Shown here in pieces: positions 23,818-31,170 of a stretch of DNA of 36,293 nt. The stretch comes from Caulobacter sp. GTDB taxonomy: Bacteria; Pseudomonadota; Alphaproteobacteria; Caulobacterales; Caulobacteraceae. The DNA lies in NCBI GenBank assembly GCA_017744495.1, contig JAGIBE010000218.1:1-36293 (forward strand). Reading direction: 5' to 3'. The notes beneath the pieces were generated by a model. It did no database searches. It had not been told where the DNA came from and saw only the letters and a program-made list of their open reading frames with translations. Position numbers and translations under genes: made by a program. Every line of letters begins with the position of its first letter. Positions within the stretch are counted from its first letter, which is position 1.

Positions 23818-24795
23818 CTAGTTCAGCCGAGGCTTCTTCAGCAGGGCGTTGCGGTCGACCGAGCGAATCTCGACCTCGAACACGTCATGCTCGCGCTGGA
23901 TGCGCAGCGGGATCGTGACGCCGGCCGGGCCCTGGTCCCAGAGCGCGGTGTAGAACTCGGTCAGGTCCGAAACCTCGTCGCCGTCGACGGCCAGGATCAG
24001 GTCGCCGGCTCTCAGTTCGGCGCGGGACGCCGGGCTGCCCGGCGACACGCCGACCAGGATCACCTGTGACTCCGTCTCCTGAGCGAAGACGCCCAGCCAG
24101 GGACGGGGCGGATGGGCCGGCTTGCCGCGCGCCAGGTCGTCCAGGATCGGCGGCAGCAGCTCGGCGGGCACGAACATGTTCATGGGCTTGGCCACGCCGT
24201 CCTGCGACTGGCCCGAGAGACTGAGCGAGCCCACCCCGACCAATTCGCCCTTGGGCCCGATCAGGGCCGCGCCGCTCCAGTGCGGATGGGCGGGCTCGGT
24301 GATGATCGCTTCTTCCAGAAGATATTCCCAGTAGCCGGCGAAGGGCATGCGGGTCAGGACCCGGCCCGCGGCGGCGTGCGCGCGACCGCCGGCGCCGGCG
24401 ATGACGATCGGGCTTCCGGATTCGAGGATCTTGGAGGTGCCGATGCGCAGGGCGGGCAGACCGAGGGGCTCCAACGCCTGGACCAGCCCCAGCCCCGTCT
24501 GGCCGTCGAAGCCCAGCACATGGGCCTGGACGCGTCGGCCGTTATTGAGGGTCAGCACCACCTCGCTGGCCTCGGTGATCAGATAGGCCATGGTCAGCAC
24601 CAGGCCGTTCTCGCTGATTACCACGCCGTTCCCCAGCCGCTCGGTGCCGAGGATGCGCGCGGTGAAGGCGTCGGCCGGAACTTGCGATTCCAGGGCGACG
24701 ACGCTGGACAGGGCGTGATCGAGGTCGAAGGCGTAGGCGCTGGCTGCGGGCCGCAGCCGAGCTTCGACCTCATGGCCCTGGAACGGTGAAGACAA
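23818..24795 (-). CDS. HtrA-like trypsin-fold/PDZ protein, catalytic triad degenerate
   Basis: 325 aa from the chosen start. The chymotrypsin-like domain (about 45-215) aligns by pattern with HtrA/DegP: GNGVVISENGLVLT, NNGRRVQAHVLGFD, KGELVGVGS. It is followed by a PDZ domain (about 230-315; RPWLGV..., GVSPGSPASRAELRAGDLILAVDG). The His of LTxxHV is Y71 in LTMAYLI, and the Asp of TDLAV is G101 in TGLGLV. Only the nucleophile position is kept, S174 in HWSGAAL, in an altered context. No signal peptide is seen. It is likely a non-proteolytic binding protein, perhaps cytoplasmic. Start: TTG 24795 has GAGGAG 6 nt upstream; a TTG at 24819 would place that Shine-Dalgarno inside the gene, and no ATG is available. 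The araC gene ends 48 nt further out on the same strand. Confidence 0.85.
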   Translation of the reverse strand: MSSPFQGHEVEARLRPAASAYAFDLDHALSSVVALESQVPADAFTARILGTERLGNGVVISENGLVLTMAYLITEASEVVLTLNNGRRVQAHVLGFDGQTGLGLVQALEPLGLPALRIGTSKILESGSPIVIAGAGGRAHAAAGRVLTRMPFAGYWEYLLEEAIITEPAHPHWSGAALIGPKGELVGVGSLSLSGQSQDGVAKPMNMFVPAELLPPILDDLARGKPAHPPRPWLGVFAQETESQVILVGVSPGSPASRAELRAGDLILAVDGDEVSDLTEFYTALWDQGPAGVTIPLRIQREHDVFEVEIRSVDRNALLKKPRLN

Positions 24796-24843
24796 GTCGA
24801 TCTCCTCTAGGAGACTCAAATCTGGGGCGCGAGAGGTCGACCT

Positions 24844-25392
24844 TCAAGCCGCCAGGGCGGACAGGTCGATCGGGCGCTCCTGACGGCTGCGGCGCCAACG
24901 GCTGGGCGGCTGGCCCACGAGCCCGCCGAACGACCGGCAGAAGTGGGCCTGGTCGGAGAAGCCGCAGGCCAGGGCGATCTGCGCCAGGCTGTCATGCGTG
25001 GTCAGCATCAGCTGCTTGGCCCGGGCGATACGCCGCTCGATGATGTAGCTCTTGGCCGACTGGCCGAAGCTCTCCTTGAAGGCGTGGGAGAAGTAACTGG
25101 GGCTGAGGCGGACCGCGGTGGCGACGTCGCGGACCTGCAGGTTGCGGTCGCTGTTGCGGTCGATGAAGTCGGTCGCCGTACGCACCTGCCAGGGCGCCAG
25201 CTTGCCCGTCTGCTGGTCGCGGGTCAGGCGCTGGACCTCGGCCTCCAGCATCTGGCTGGCGCGATGCATCAACTCCCGAGCCGCGTCGGGGTCGCGATCG
25301 AAGGCGCGTGAGGCGTCTGTGACCAGGCGGGCCAACATCAGGGTCTGGTCGCGGGGCAGGGTGGAGGTCCGGTTCGCGCTCGTGGAAGTCAT
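24844..25392 (-). CDS. AraC-family transcriptional regulator (short form)
   Basis: 182 aa. The C-terminal 105 residues are an AraC/XylS double helix-turn-helix (VRDVATAVRLSPSYFSHAFKESFGQSAKSYIIERRIARAKQLM...SLAQIALACGFSDQAHFCRSF...GQPPSRWRR). The N-terminal 65 residues are helical (LMLARLVTDASRAFDRDPDAARELMHRASQML) with no cupin ligand-binding domain, so it may respond to protein partners or expression level rather than a sugar. Start ATG 25392 gives MTSTSANRTS; longer open sequence to 25593 is AT-richer and has no coding character. It lies upstream of the PDZ-protein gene on the same strand (48 nt gap to that gene's chosen start) and may be cotranscribed with it. Confidence 0.88.
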   Translation of the reverse strand: MTSTSANRTSTLPRDQTLMLARLVTDASRAFDRDPDAARELMHRASQMLEAEVQRLTRDQQTGKLAPWQVRTATDFIDRNSDRNLQVRDVATAVRLSPSYFSHAFKESFGQSAKSYIIERRIARAKQLMLTTHDSLAQIALACGFSDQAHFCRSFGGLVGQPPSRWRRSRQERPIDLSALAA

Positions 25393-25715
25393 GTCCAACC
25401 CGCCGCCTTTCTTCCAGAACCGTTCCTGCTTGTTCACGGCAGGTCCAGTTTCAATGTTGCTAGCATTGTGAACGCTACCTCTGCAATGGCGCCGGCTGAA
25501 GCTTTGCTGTTGATAGGTTTTGAAAGTCCCCGTGATCTGGCGCGTACTGGTCATTTTTCCTGTGAGCGCCTTTGTCGATCTTTGGTTTGTCAAATATCGT
25601 CATGGATGGATTGCGGGTTTTTTGAACAATTGATGACGGTGCGGCGGGCAGCGTCGTAGCTCGCACCTTGCAGCATGTTCTTGAAATGTTCTCGTTGAAG
25701 ATGCATGATGGCCGC
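25393..25715. other. AT-richer intergenic region between divergent genes
   Basis: Clearly lower in GC than its surroundings between about 25470 and 25700, with T-rich blocks such as TCATTTTTCC and GGGTTTTTTGAAC. It separates the minus-strand araC gene from the plus-strand radical SAM gene, so both promoters should lie here. I cannot place a convincing -35/-10 pair or hairpin terminator. Short open frames across it lack ribosome binding sites and coding bias and are not called. Confidence 0.5.
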
Positions 25716-26807
25716 ATGGTCGCTCCCGCCAATCTTCCCGGTCATCCGCCGTCCAGCGCGCGGGGGCGCGGGGCCAAATCCAATCGCACGGGCCGCTTCG
25801 AGTCCCAGGTCACCGAGGCGTTCGACGACGGCTGGGGCGAGGAGGAAGAGCCGGCCCAGATCGCCACCACGCTCCAGCCGATGAGGTCGCGGACGATCAT
25901 CGCCCGCAACGACAGTCCCGACGTCGGTTTCGAGAGTTCGATCAACCCATATCGCGGCTGCAGCCACGGCTGCATCTACTGCTACGCGCGGCCCGCTCAC
26001 ACCTATCTGGGCCATTCCGCGGGCCTGGATTTCGAGACGAAGATCTATTTCAAGCCCGAGGCCGGCAAGCTGCTGGAACGCGAGCTGTCCAAGCCGAAAT
26101 ACGTCCCCAAGGTCATCCATATCGGCGGCGACACCGATCCCTACCAGCCCGACGAGCGTCAGCTGCGGGTGACGCGGGCGGTGCTGGAGACCCTGGCGCG
26201 GTTCCGCCATCCGTTCACGATCATCACCAAGTCAAACCTGATCACCCGCGATCTCGACATCCTGGGGCCCATGGGCCAGGCGGGGCTGGCGCGCGCGGCG
26301 GTGTCGATCACCAGCCTGGACCACCGGCTGTCGCGCAGCATGGAGCCCCGGGCCTCGACGCCCAAGCGGCGCATCGACGCCGTGCGCCAGTTGGTGGCGG
26401 CCGGCGTGCCGACCACGGTGATGTTCGCCCCCTCGATCCCCTCGTTGAACGACCACGAGATGGAAGGCGTGCTGGAGGCCGCCGCCGCGGCCGGGGCGAC
26501 CACTGCGGGCTATGTCGCCGTGCGCCTGCCATTGGAGATCAAGGATCTGTTTGAGGAGTGGCTGGCGTCCGAACATCCCGACCGAGCCCGGCGGGTGATG
26601 TCTCTAGTTCGCCAGATGCGCGGCGGCGCGGCCTACAGCTCGGAGTGGGGCAAGCGGATGACCGGTGAGGGGCCGGTCGCCCAGGTGATGAGCCAGCGCT
26701 TCCATCTGGCGCGGGTCAAGTTCGGGCTCGACAACAAGCTGCCGCCCCTGGATCTGAGCCAGTTCGCCGTACCGGCCAAGGCGGGGGACCAGCTGTCGCT
26801 GTTCTGA
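25716..26807 (+). CDS. PA0069-family radical SAM protein (SplB-like)
   Basis: About 363 aa. The radical SAM cluster motif CxxxCxxC is CSHGCIYC (C82, C86, C89 from the chosen start), preceded by INPYRG, and followed by TKIYFKPEAGKLLERELSKPKY and HIGGDTDPYQP. These are characteristic of the PA0069/SplB-related subfamily. The N-terminal NLPGHPPSSARGRGAKSNRTGRFE is conserved in that group. Radical SAM enzymes reductively cleave SAM to a 5'-deoxyadenosyl radical; this subfamily has no established substrate that I know. The start is uncertain between ATG 25686, 25701 and 25716 because none has a clear Shine-Dalgarno; the shortest keeps all conserved residues. Confidence 0.9.
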   Translation: MVAPANLPGHPPSSARGRGAKSNRTGRFESQVTEAFDDGWGEEEEPAQIATTLQPMRSRTIIARNDSPDVGFESSINPYRGCSHGCIYCYARPAHTYLGHSAGLDFETKIYFKPEAGKLLERELSKPKYVPKVIHIGGDTDPYQPDERQLRVTRAVLETLARFRHPFTIITKSNLITRDLDILGPMGQAGLARAAVSITSLDHRLSRSMEPRASTPKRRIDAVRQLVAAGVPTTVMFAPSIPSLNDHEMEGVLEAAAAAGATTAGYVAVRLPLEIKDLFEEWLASEHPDRARRVMSLVRQMRGGAAYSSEWGKRMTGEGPVAQVMSQRFHLARVKFGLDNKLPPLDLSQFAVPAKAGDQLSLF

Positions 26808-26865
26808 GGGCGGCTGGCTCCACGATCCCTTCCGGGCTAGACCCTGGCCCAGGGGGCGATCGACC

Positions 26866-28161
26866 ATGCGAATCCTGGTGCTTGGGGCCTATGGCCTGAT
26901 CGGCGGCTATGTCTGTGCGCGGCTGTTGGCCGAGGATCACGTCGTGGTCGGGGTCGGGCGCGATATCGCCGCCGCGCGCCGGCGGTTCCCGACTATCGAC
27001 TGGCGCGCCGCCGATCTGCGCACCGCCACCGTCGATGACTGGGCCGCGATGCTCCAGGGCGTCGACGCCGTGGTCAATTGCGCCGGCGCCCTCCAGGACA
27101 GCCCGCGCGACGACCTCAAGGCCGTCCACGTCGACGGCGTGGCGCGGCTGGTCGAGGCCTGCGGCAAGGCCGGAGTCACGCGTTTCGTCCAGGTCTCGGC
27201 GGCGGGCGTCGGCCCGGGCCGCGCGACCGCCTTCAACGCCACCAAGGAAGAGGCCGAGGCCCTGCTGCGGGCCAGCGCGCTGGACTGGACGATCCTGCGG
27301 CCGGGCCTGGTCCTGGCGCCGGCGGCCTATGGCGGTACGGCCCTATTGCGCGGCCTGGCGGCGTTCCCGCTGGTCGTACCGGTGGCCTATCCCAACAGCC
27401 TGATCCAGACGACCTCGGCCGAGGACGTGGCCATCGCCGTGCAACGCGCCCTGGCGCCGGGTGCGCGGCGGCGGATCAGCGTCGACTTGGTCCACGCCAA
27501 AGCCGTCACCCTGGCCGATTTGACCACGACGTTGCGCGGCTGGCTGGGCCTGCCACCCGCTCGGGTCGTCGCCGTTCCGCCGGCGCTGGCCCGCGCCACG
27601 GCTCTGGCCGCCGACGCCCTGGCCTGGTTGGGCTGGCGCAGCCCGATGCGCACCGCCTCGCTGGAGCAACTGCGTGCAGGCGTGCCGGGTGACGCCGACC
27701 AGGCCCAGAGGCTGTTGGGATTCGCGCCGCGCTCGCTGCGCGCCGTGCTGGACGGCTGGCCCTCCGGCGTCCAGGAGCGGTGGTTCGCCAAGAGCTATTT
27801 CCTCAAGCCGACGATCCTGATCACCCTGTTCTGCTTCTGGCTCCTGTCGGGCCTGATCGGCATGACCGCCGGGTTCGAGCAGGCGGTCGCGGTGCTGACG
27901 GTGACCAGGATGGGCGCGGGCCTCGCCAAGGCGGCGGTGATCGGCGGCGGCGTGCTGGACATCGTCCTGGCCCTGCTGCTGGCCTTCCGGCGGACCACGG
28001 GTCTGGCGCTGGCGGGCATGCTGGCCTTGACCGCCGGCTACCTGCTGGCCGGGGCGGTGGTGCGGCCGGACCTGTGGCTGGATCCGCTGGGACCGTTCCT
28101 GAAGAGCATCCCTGCCGCCGTCCTGGCCCTGGCGGCCCTGGCCTTGCTGGACGAGCGTTGA
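26866..28161 (+). CDS. NAD(P)-binding SDR domain fused to a DoxX-like membrane domain
   Basis: 431 aa. Residues 1-290 form an atypical short-chain dehydrogenase/NmrA-like Rossmann domain: GAYGLIGGYV nucleotide motif at the start, VVNCAGALQDS, QVSAAGVGPG and the LRPGLV segment, without a clear YxxxK active site. Residues about 310-430 contain four hydrophobic helices resembling DoxX-like proteins. This two-domain arrangement followed by a DUF2269 gene recurs in proteobacteria. A redox or isomerase role at the inner membrane is inferred; no substrate is known to me. The start has GGGGGCGAT 5-10 nt upstream. The stop is one base from the next ATG, so the pair is coupled. Confidence 0.88.
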   Translation: MRILVLGAYGLIGGYVCARLLAEDHVVVGVGRDIAAARRRFPTIDWRAADLRTATVDDWAAMLQGVDAVVNCAGALQDSPRDDLKAVHVDGVARLVEACGKAGVTRFVQVSAAGVGPGRATAFNATKEEAEALLRASALDWTILRPGLVLAPAAYGGTALLRGLAAFPLVVPVAYPNSLIQTTSAEDVAIAVQRALAPGARRRISVDLVHAKAVTLADLTTTLRGWLGLPPARVVAVPPALARATALAADALAWLGWRSPMRTASLEQLRAGVPGDADQAQRLLGFAPRSLRAVLDGWPSGVQERWFAKSYFLKPTILITLFCFWLLSGLIGMTAGFEQAVAVLTVTRMGAGLAKAAVIGGGVLDIVLALLLAFRRTTGLALAGMLALTAGYLLAGAVVRPDLWLDPLGPFLKSIPAAVLALAALALLDER

Positions 28162-28162
28162 G

Positions 28163-28633
28163 ATGGACCTCTACACCCTGGTCAAGGTCGCTCACGTGAT
28201 CGGCGCGACGGTGCTGCTGGGCACGGGGGCGGGCATCGCCTTCTTCATGGTAATGGCCCACCGTACCCGCGATCTGGTCGTGATCGCCCACACCGCCCGC
28301 ATCGTGGTGCTGGCCGACACGGTGTTCACCGCGACCGCCGTCATAGCCCAGCCGATCACCGGCGCGGCCCTGGCCCATATCGTCGGATACCCGATCCTCA
28401 GGGGCTGGATCGGCCTGAGCCTGGTTCTCTACGTCGTCACCGGCCTGTGCTGGCTGCCGGTGGTCTGGATCCAGCTGAAGCTGCGCGACCTAGCCGAGGC
28501 GGCGGCCCGCGAGGGCATCCCGCTGCCGGCGCGCTATTTCAGCCTGTTCCGGATCTGGTTCGTGCTGGGGTTCCCGGCCTTCGCCGCCGTGACCGGCATC
28601 CTGTGGCTGATGATCGCCAAGCCGACGTTCTGA
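28163..28633 (+). CDS. DUF2269 family four-helix membrane protein
   Basis: 156 aa. Four hydrophobic segments (about 8-32, 45-70, 80-102, 130-152) are joined by short loops with a conserved early His (VKVAHVIGATVLLG) and R-rich cytoplasmic turns, matching DUF2269 membrane proteins. It starts one base after the stop of the SDR/DoxX gene, so it is cotranslated and probably works with it. Buried histidines make haem or quinone contact imaginable, which is speculation. Its function is unknown. Confidence 0.87.
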   Translation: MDLYTLVKVAHVIGATVLLGTGAGIAFFMVMAHRTRDLVVIAHTARIVVLADTVFTATAVIAQPITGAALAHIVGYPILRGWIGLSLVLYVVTGLCWLPVVWIQLKLRDLAEAAAREGIPLPARYFSLFRIWFVLGFPAFAAVTGILWLMIAKPTF

Positions 28634-28671
28634 CCCTTGACCTCCGACCCGCCATGCCCTGAAGCAGGATC

Positions 28672-29154
28672 ATGATCACCGTCGTCCTGCCCACCCGGAA
28701 CAGCGCCGCGCGCCTGGTGCACGTCCTGCCGCTGCTGGTGCCCGCCGCCGTCGACGGCCTGGTTAAGGCGGTGGTGTTCGCCGACGCCGCCTCGACCGAC
28801 GCCACGCTCGACATCGCCGAGGACAGTGGAGCGAACGTGGTCCAGGCGACGGGCGACGCGGGGGCGCGCCTGGCGGCCGGTTGCACAGCGGCCCGGAGCG
28901 CCTGGGTGCTGGCGCTGGGCGAGGATCTAGTTCTGCCCGAGGTTTGGCGCACGTTGGCCGAGGCTCATCTGGCGGGCCCCGGCGCGACCGGCAAGTCGGC
29001 CTACATCGCCGCGCCGGGCCTGCTGGGGCGTCCGCTGGCGGTGCTGGCGAGGCTGGAGGCCGTCGAGGCGGCCGGCGGCTTCAAGCCCGGCGGCGATCCG
29101 TTGAAGGCGCTGCTGGGGCGGTTGAAGCCGAGGGCCGTGCGGCTGAAGGTTTAG
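28672..29154 (+). CDS. Short glycosyltransferase-2-like protein
   Basis: 160 aa. It begins with the GT2 strand-loop ITVVLPTRNSAARL and continues FADAASTDATLDIAEDSGANVV, equivalent to the VDDGSTDxT motif of family 2. The later sugar-nucleotide DxD region is replaced by LALGEDLVLPEVW and the second half of the GT-A fold is very short. It may be a reduced or non-catalytic GT2. ATG 28672 has AGCAGGAT upstream. It lies 38 nt after the DUF2269 gene and could share its transcript. Its stop overlaps by two bases the TAA of the minus-strand frame at 29151. Confidence 0.7.
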   Translation: MITVVLPTRNSAARLVHVLPLLVPAAVDGLVKAVVFADAASTDATLDIAEDSGANVVQATGDAGARLAAGCTAARSAWVLALGEDLVLPEVWRTLAEAHLAGPGATGKSAYIAAPGLLGRPLAVLARLEAVEAAGGFKPGGDPLKALLGRLKPRAVRLKV

Positions 29155-29267
29155 CGCGCCGCCAGGGTGCAGCCGCGCCGATCCACGGCGTAGAACTCCC
29201 CTGAGCCCCAATAGTATTTCCGAAGGGCGTTGGGGCTACCGACCGCGCAGTTGTGAGGCGCGTCGAT
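29151..29267 (-). pseudogene. In-frame 3' continuation of the small membrane-protein gene
   Basis: Directly after the TAG at 29268-29270 the same frame reads 38 codons, IDAPHNCAVGSPN... then YYWGSGEFYAVDRRGCTLAAR, and ends at TAA (29151-29153). About four fifths of the codons end in G or C, as in real genes here. It has a Cys-Gly pattern and ends in a two-base overlap with the convergent stop at 29154, typical of a genuine gene end. It is most simply the C-terminal part of the upstream small protein separated by one nonsense change (CAG or TGG to TAG) or a sequencing error. Confidence 0.5.
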
Positions 29268-29519
29268 CTACACGGTGGTCGTGCGCCGGTCGACATAGAC
29301 CCTCGCATACATCTCCGTGCCGGTATCGGTGCTCGAAGACCCGAAACCCGCCACCACGCCGGTATGGATCAGCGGATCATAGTGCGGCCTCGCCAAGAGT
29401 ACGAGAAAGCAGAGCGAGGCGATCATGGCCAGGACGAAGACCAATCCCGCCTTCTCGCCGTTGCGGATCCACCAGAACCGCACGGTTTCCTTCAGGGAGG
29501 GCGCGTTCGGGCCCGCCAA
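29268..29519 (-). CDS. Small single-pass membrane protein, apparently cut by an in-frame TAG
   Basis: 83 aa if the TTG at 29519 is used, or 71 aa from a better-placed GTG at 29483 with AAGGA 4 nt upstream. It has one strong transmembrane helix (GLVFVLAMIASLCFLVLLA) and an extracytoplasmic tail RPHYDPLIHTGVVAGFGSSS...ARVYVDRRTTTV. It begins four bases after the stop of the lytic transglycosylase gene, so the two are probably cotranscribed. The frame stops at TAG (29268-29270) but continues in the same frame with protein-like sequence to TAA at 29151, so the intact gene was probably about 121 aa. Function unknown. Confidence 0.55.
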   Translation of the reverse strand: MAGPNAPSLKETVRFWWIRNGEKAGLVFVLAMIASLCFLVLLARPHYDPLIHTGVVAGFGSSSTDTGTEMYARVYVDRRTTTV

Positions 29520-29522
29520 GCC

Positions 29523-31088
29523 CTACTGGTCCAGCCGGAAGTCGATCACCCGCGCGCCGCTGGCGACGGCGTCCAGGGTCTTGGTCTCGGCGCCCATCAG
29601 CTTGCGATAGGTCCAGTACGAAGCCATGACCTTCTCGACGTAGTTGCGGGTTTCCTGGGCGGGCAGGCTCTCGATCAGCAGCAGCGGGTCGCAGTCGGCG
29701 CCGCCCAGCTGTTCCTGGGTCTTGATCAGGGTGCCCGGGCCGCCGTTATAGGCCGCCACGGCGCGGAACAGGTCGGGGCTCTGCAGGCCCCGGTCCATCA
29801 GCCAGGTGAAGTAGTCCTGGCCGACCCGCAGGTTGAAGCTGGGATCCAGCAGCGGCGTGGTGTCGGCCAGCAGCTTGTCGTCGCCGGCCGCCCGGGCGGC
29901 GGCTACGGGCATCAGCTGCATCAGCCCCACAGCGCCCGCGCCGGACATGGCGTAGGGGTCGAAGCGGCTCTCCTGGCGCACCAGGGCGTAGACCATGGCC
30001 TTGTCGATCGTGAAGCCGCCCTTGGGCTCCAGCGGGGGCAGGGGATAGTCCTCGCCGCCCACGCGCTTGACCGCGCGGCCGGCGTTCAGCGGGGCCTTTT
30101 CGTTGAGCGCCAGGGCCAGGTCGGTCCAGTCGCCGCGGGCCTTGGGATCGTCGCTGGCCAGGGACAGGCCGGCGCGCAGCTCCTGGCCGGCCTCGGCCCA
30201 GCGGCCGATTTGGGCCAGGGCGGCAGCGCGGCGCGCGCGCGAGTCGGCGGCCAGCAGCCGGGCCAGCGAGGCCGTGTCCGGCCCTTCGTAGGTGACCTTG
30301 GTCAGCAGGGCCGCGATCGGGTCGTCCTGGGCCAGGGCCAGACCCGCCAGGGCCAGCTGGCGGGAGGCGATCATGCCGTAGAAGGTGTTGGGCGCGCGGG
30401 CGGCGGCGCTGAGCAGGTCTTCGACGTCGCGTGTCTGGCCGCCGGACGCCGCGGCGCGCGCGGCCCAGAACGAAGCGGCCGAGCGCAGCCATTCGTCTTG
30501 GTTCTCGTCGTCGGCGACGCGTTCGAAATAGGTCCGGGCCTGGGCGTAGGCCTGCAGACGGAAGGCGGCGAGGCCGGCGATCCACGGCTCGCCGGCGGCG
30601 TGAGCCAGGCTCAGGGCCCTCCTCACGTCGCCGGAATAATAGGCTTCGCGCGCGGCGCGGGCCTTGTCGGCCGGGGCGGCGCCCTTGGCGCCGGCCACGA
30701 ACAGGGCAGGGATCTTCGGCGTGGCCGCGCGGGCTGGCTTGCGCTTGAGCGCCAGGGCGTAGACCCGCTCGGCCCCGGCTTGGTCGCCATAGGCCGCCAG
30801 CCAGTCGGTCAGCTCGTCATAGCTGGCCGAATAGGCGTTGGGATGCATGATCCTGGTGAATTCGAGCCGGCCCCGCAGGCTGCGGTCGCGAGCGTTGGCG
30901 GCGGCGGCCTCGGCGGCGTCGAAATCACCGTGGTCGGCGGCGGCGAATGCGGCGCGATAGAAGCGGGCGTCGGCGTCCGACAGGGGCTCCAACGCCGAGG
31001 CGCGGGCGCTCATCGGCGCGCCGAAGGCGGCGACGAGGCAGATCACGAAGGCCGAGAGCACGGCCAGAGGGCGAGCCAGAAGCTGCAA
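29523..31088 (-). CDS. Soluble lytic murein transglycosylase
   Basis: About 521 aa. The signal sequence (QLLARPLAVLSAFVICLVAAFGAPMSARA) is followed by a long alpha-superhelical U-domain of TPR-like helices and a C-terminal SLT catalytic domain with the Glu at E373 in YALVRQESRFDPYAMSGAGAVGLMQLMP, then AAYNGGPG. It cleaves the MurNAc-GlcNAc bond of peptidoglycan with formation of 1,6-anhydroMurNAc, in the periplasm. The architecture matches Slt70 but with a shorter N-terminal superhelix. Start: TTG 31088 has GGAA 5 nt upstream and begins right at the signal peptide; a longer frame to 31196 would overlap the glycosylase gene. The upstream glycosylase gene is 82 nt away on the same strand, so the two may share an operon. 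Confidence 0.9.
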   Translation of the reverse strand: MQLLARPLAVLSAFVICLVAAFGAPMSARASALEPLSDADARFYRAAFAAADHGDFDAAEAAAANARDRSLRGRLEFTRIMHPNAYSASYDELTDWLAAYGDQAGAERVYALALKRKPARAATPKIPALFVAGAKGAAPADKARAAREAYYSGDVRRALSLAHAAGEPWIAGLAAFRLQAYAQARTYFERVADDENQDEWLRSAASFWAARAAASGGQTRDVEDLLSAAARAPNTFYGMIASRQLALAGLALAQDDPIAALLTKVTYEGPDTASLARLLAADSRARRAAALAQIGRWAEAGQELRAGLSLASDDPKARGDWTDLALALNEKAPLNAGRAVKRVGGEDYPLPPLEPKGGFTIDKAMVYALVRQESRFDPYAMSGAGAVGLMQLMPVAAARAAGDDKLLADTTPLLDPSFNLRVGQDYFTWLMDRGLQSPDLFRAVAAYNGGPGTLIKTQEQLGGADCDPLLLIESLPAQETRNYVEKVMASYWTYRKLMGAETKTLDAVASGARVIDFRLDQ

Positions 31089-31170
31089 TATGTTTCCGCG
31101 CCCTTGCCCCGAAAGGCTCCCCGACGCGTCCCCTAAACAGTTGGCCGTGTCCAACTGGTCCCTGGAATCT

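Noticed and set aside
25393..25593. Longer AraC regulator beginning upstream of 25392
   Set aside because: The extra residues are from the AT-richer spacer, lack a ribosome binding site and do not resemble any regulator domain.
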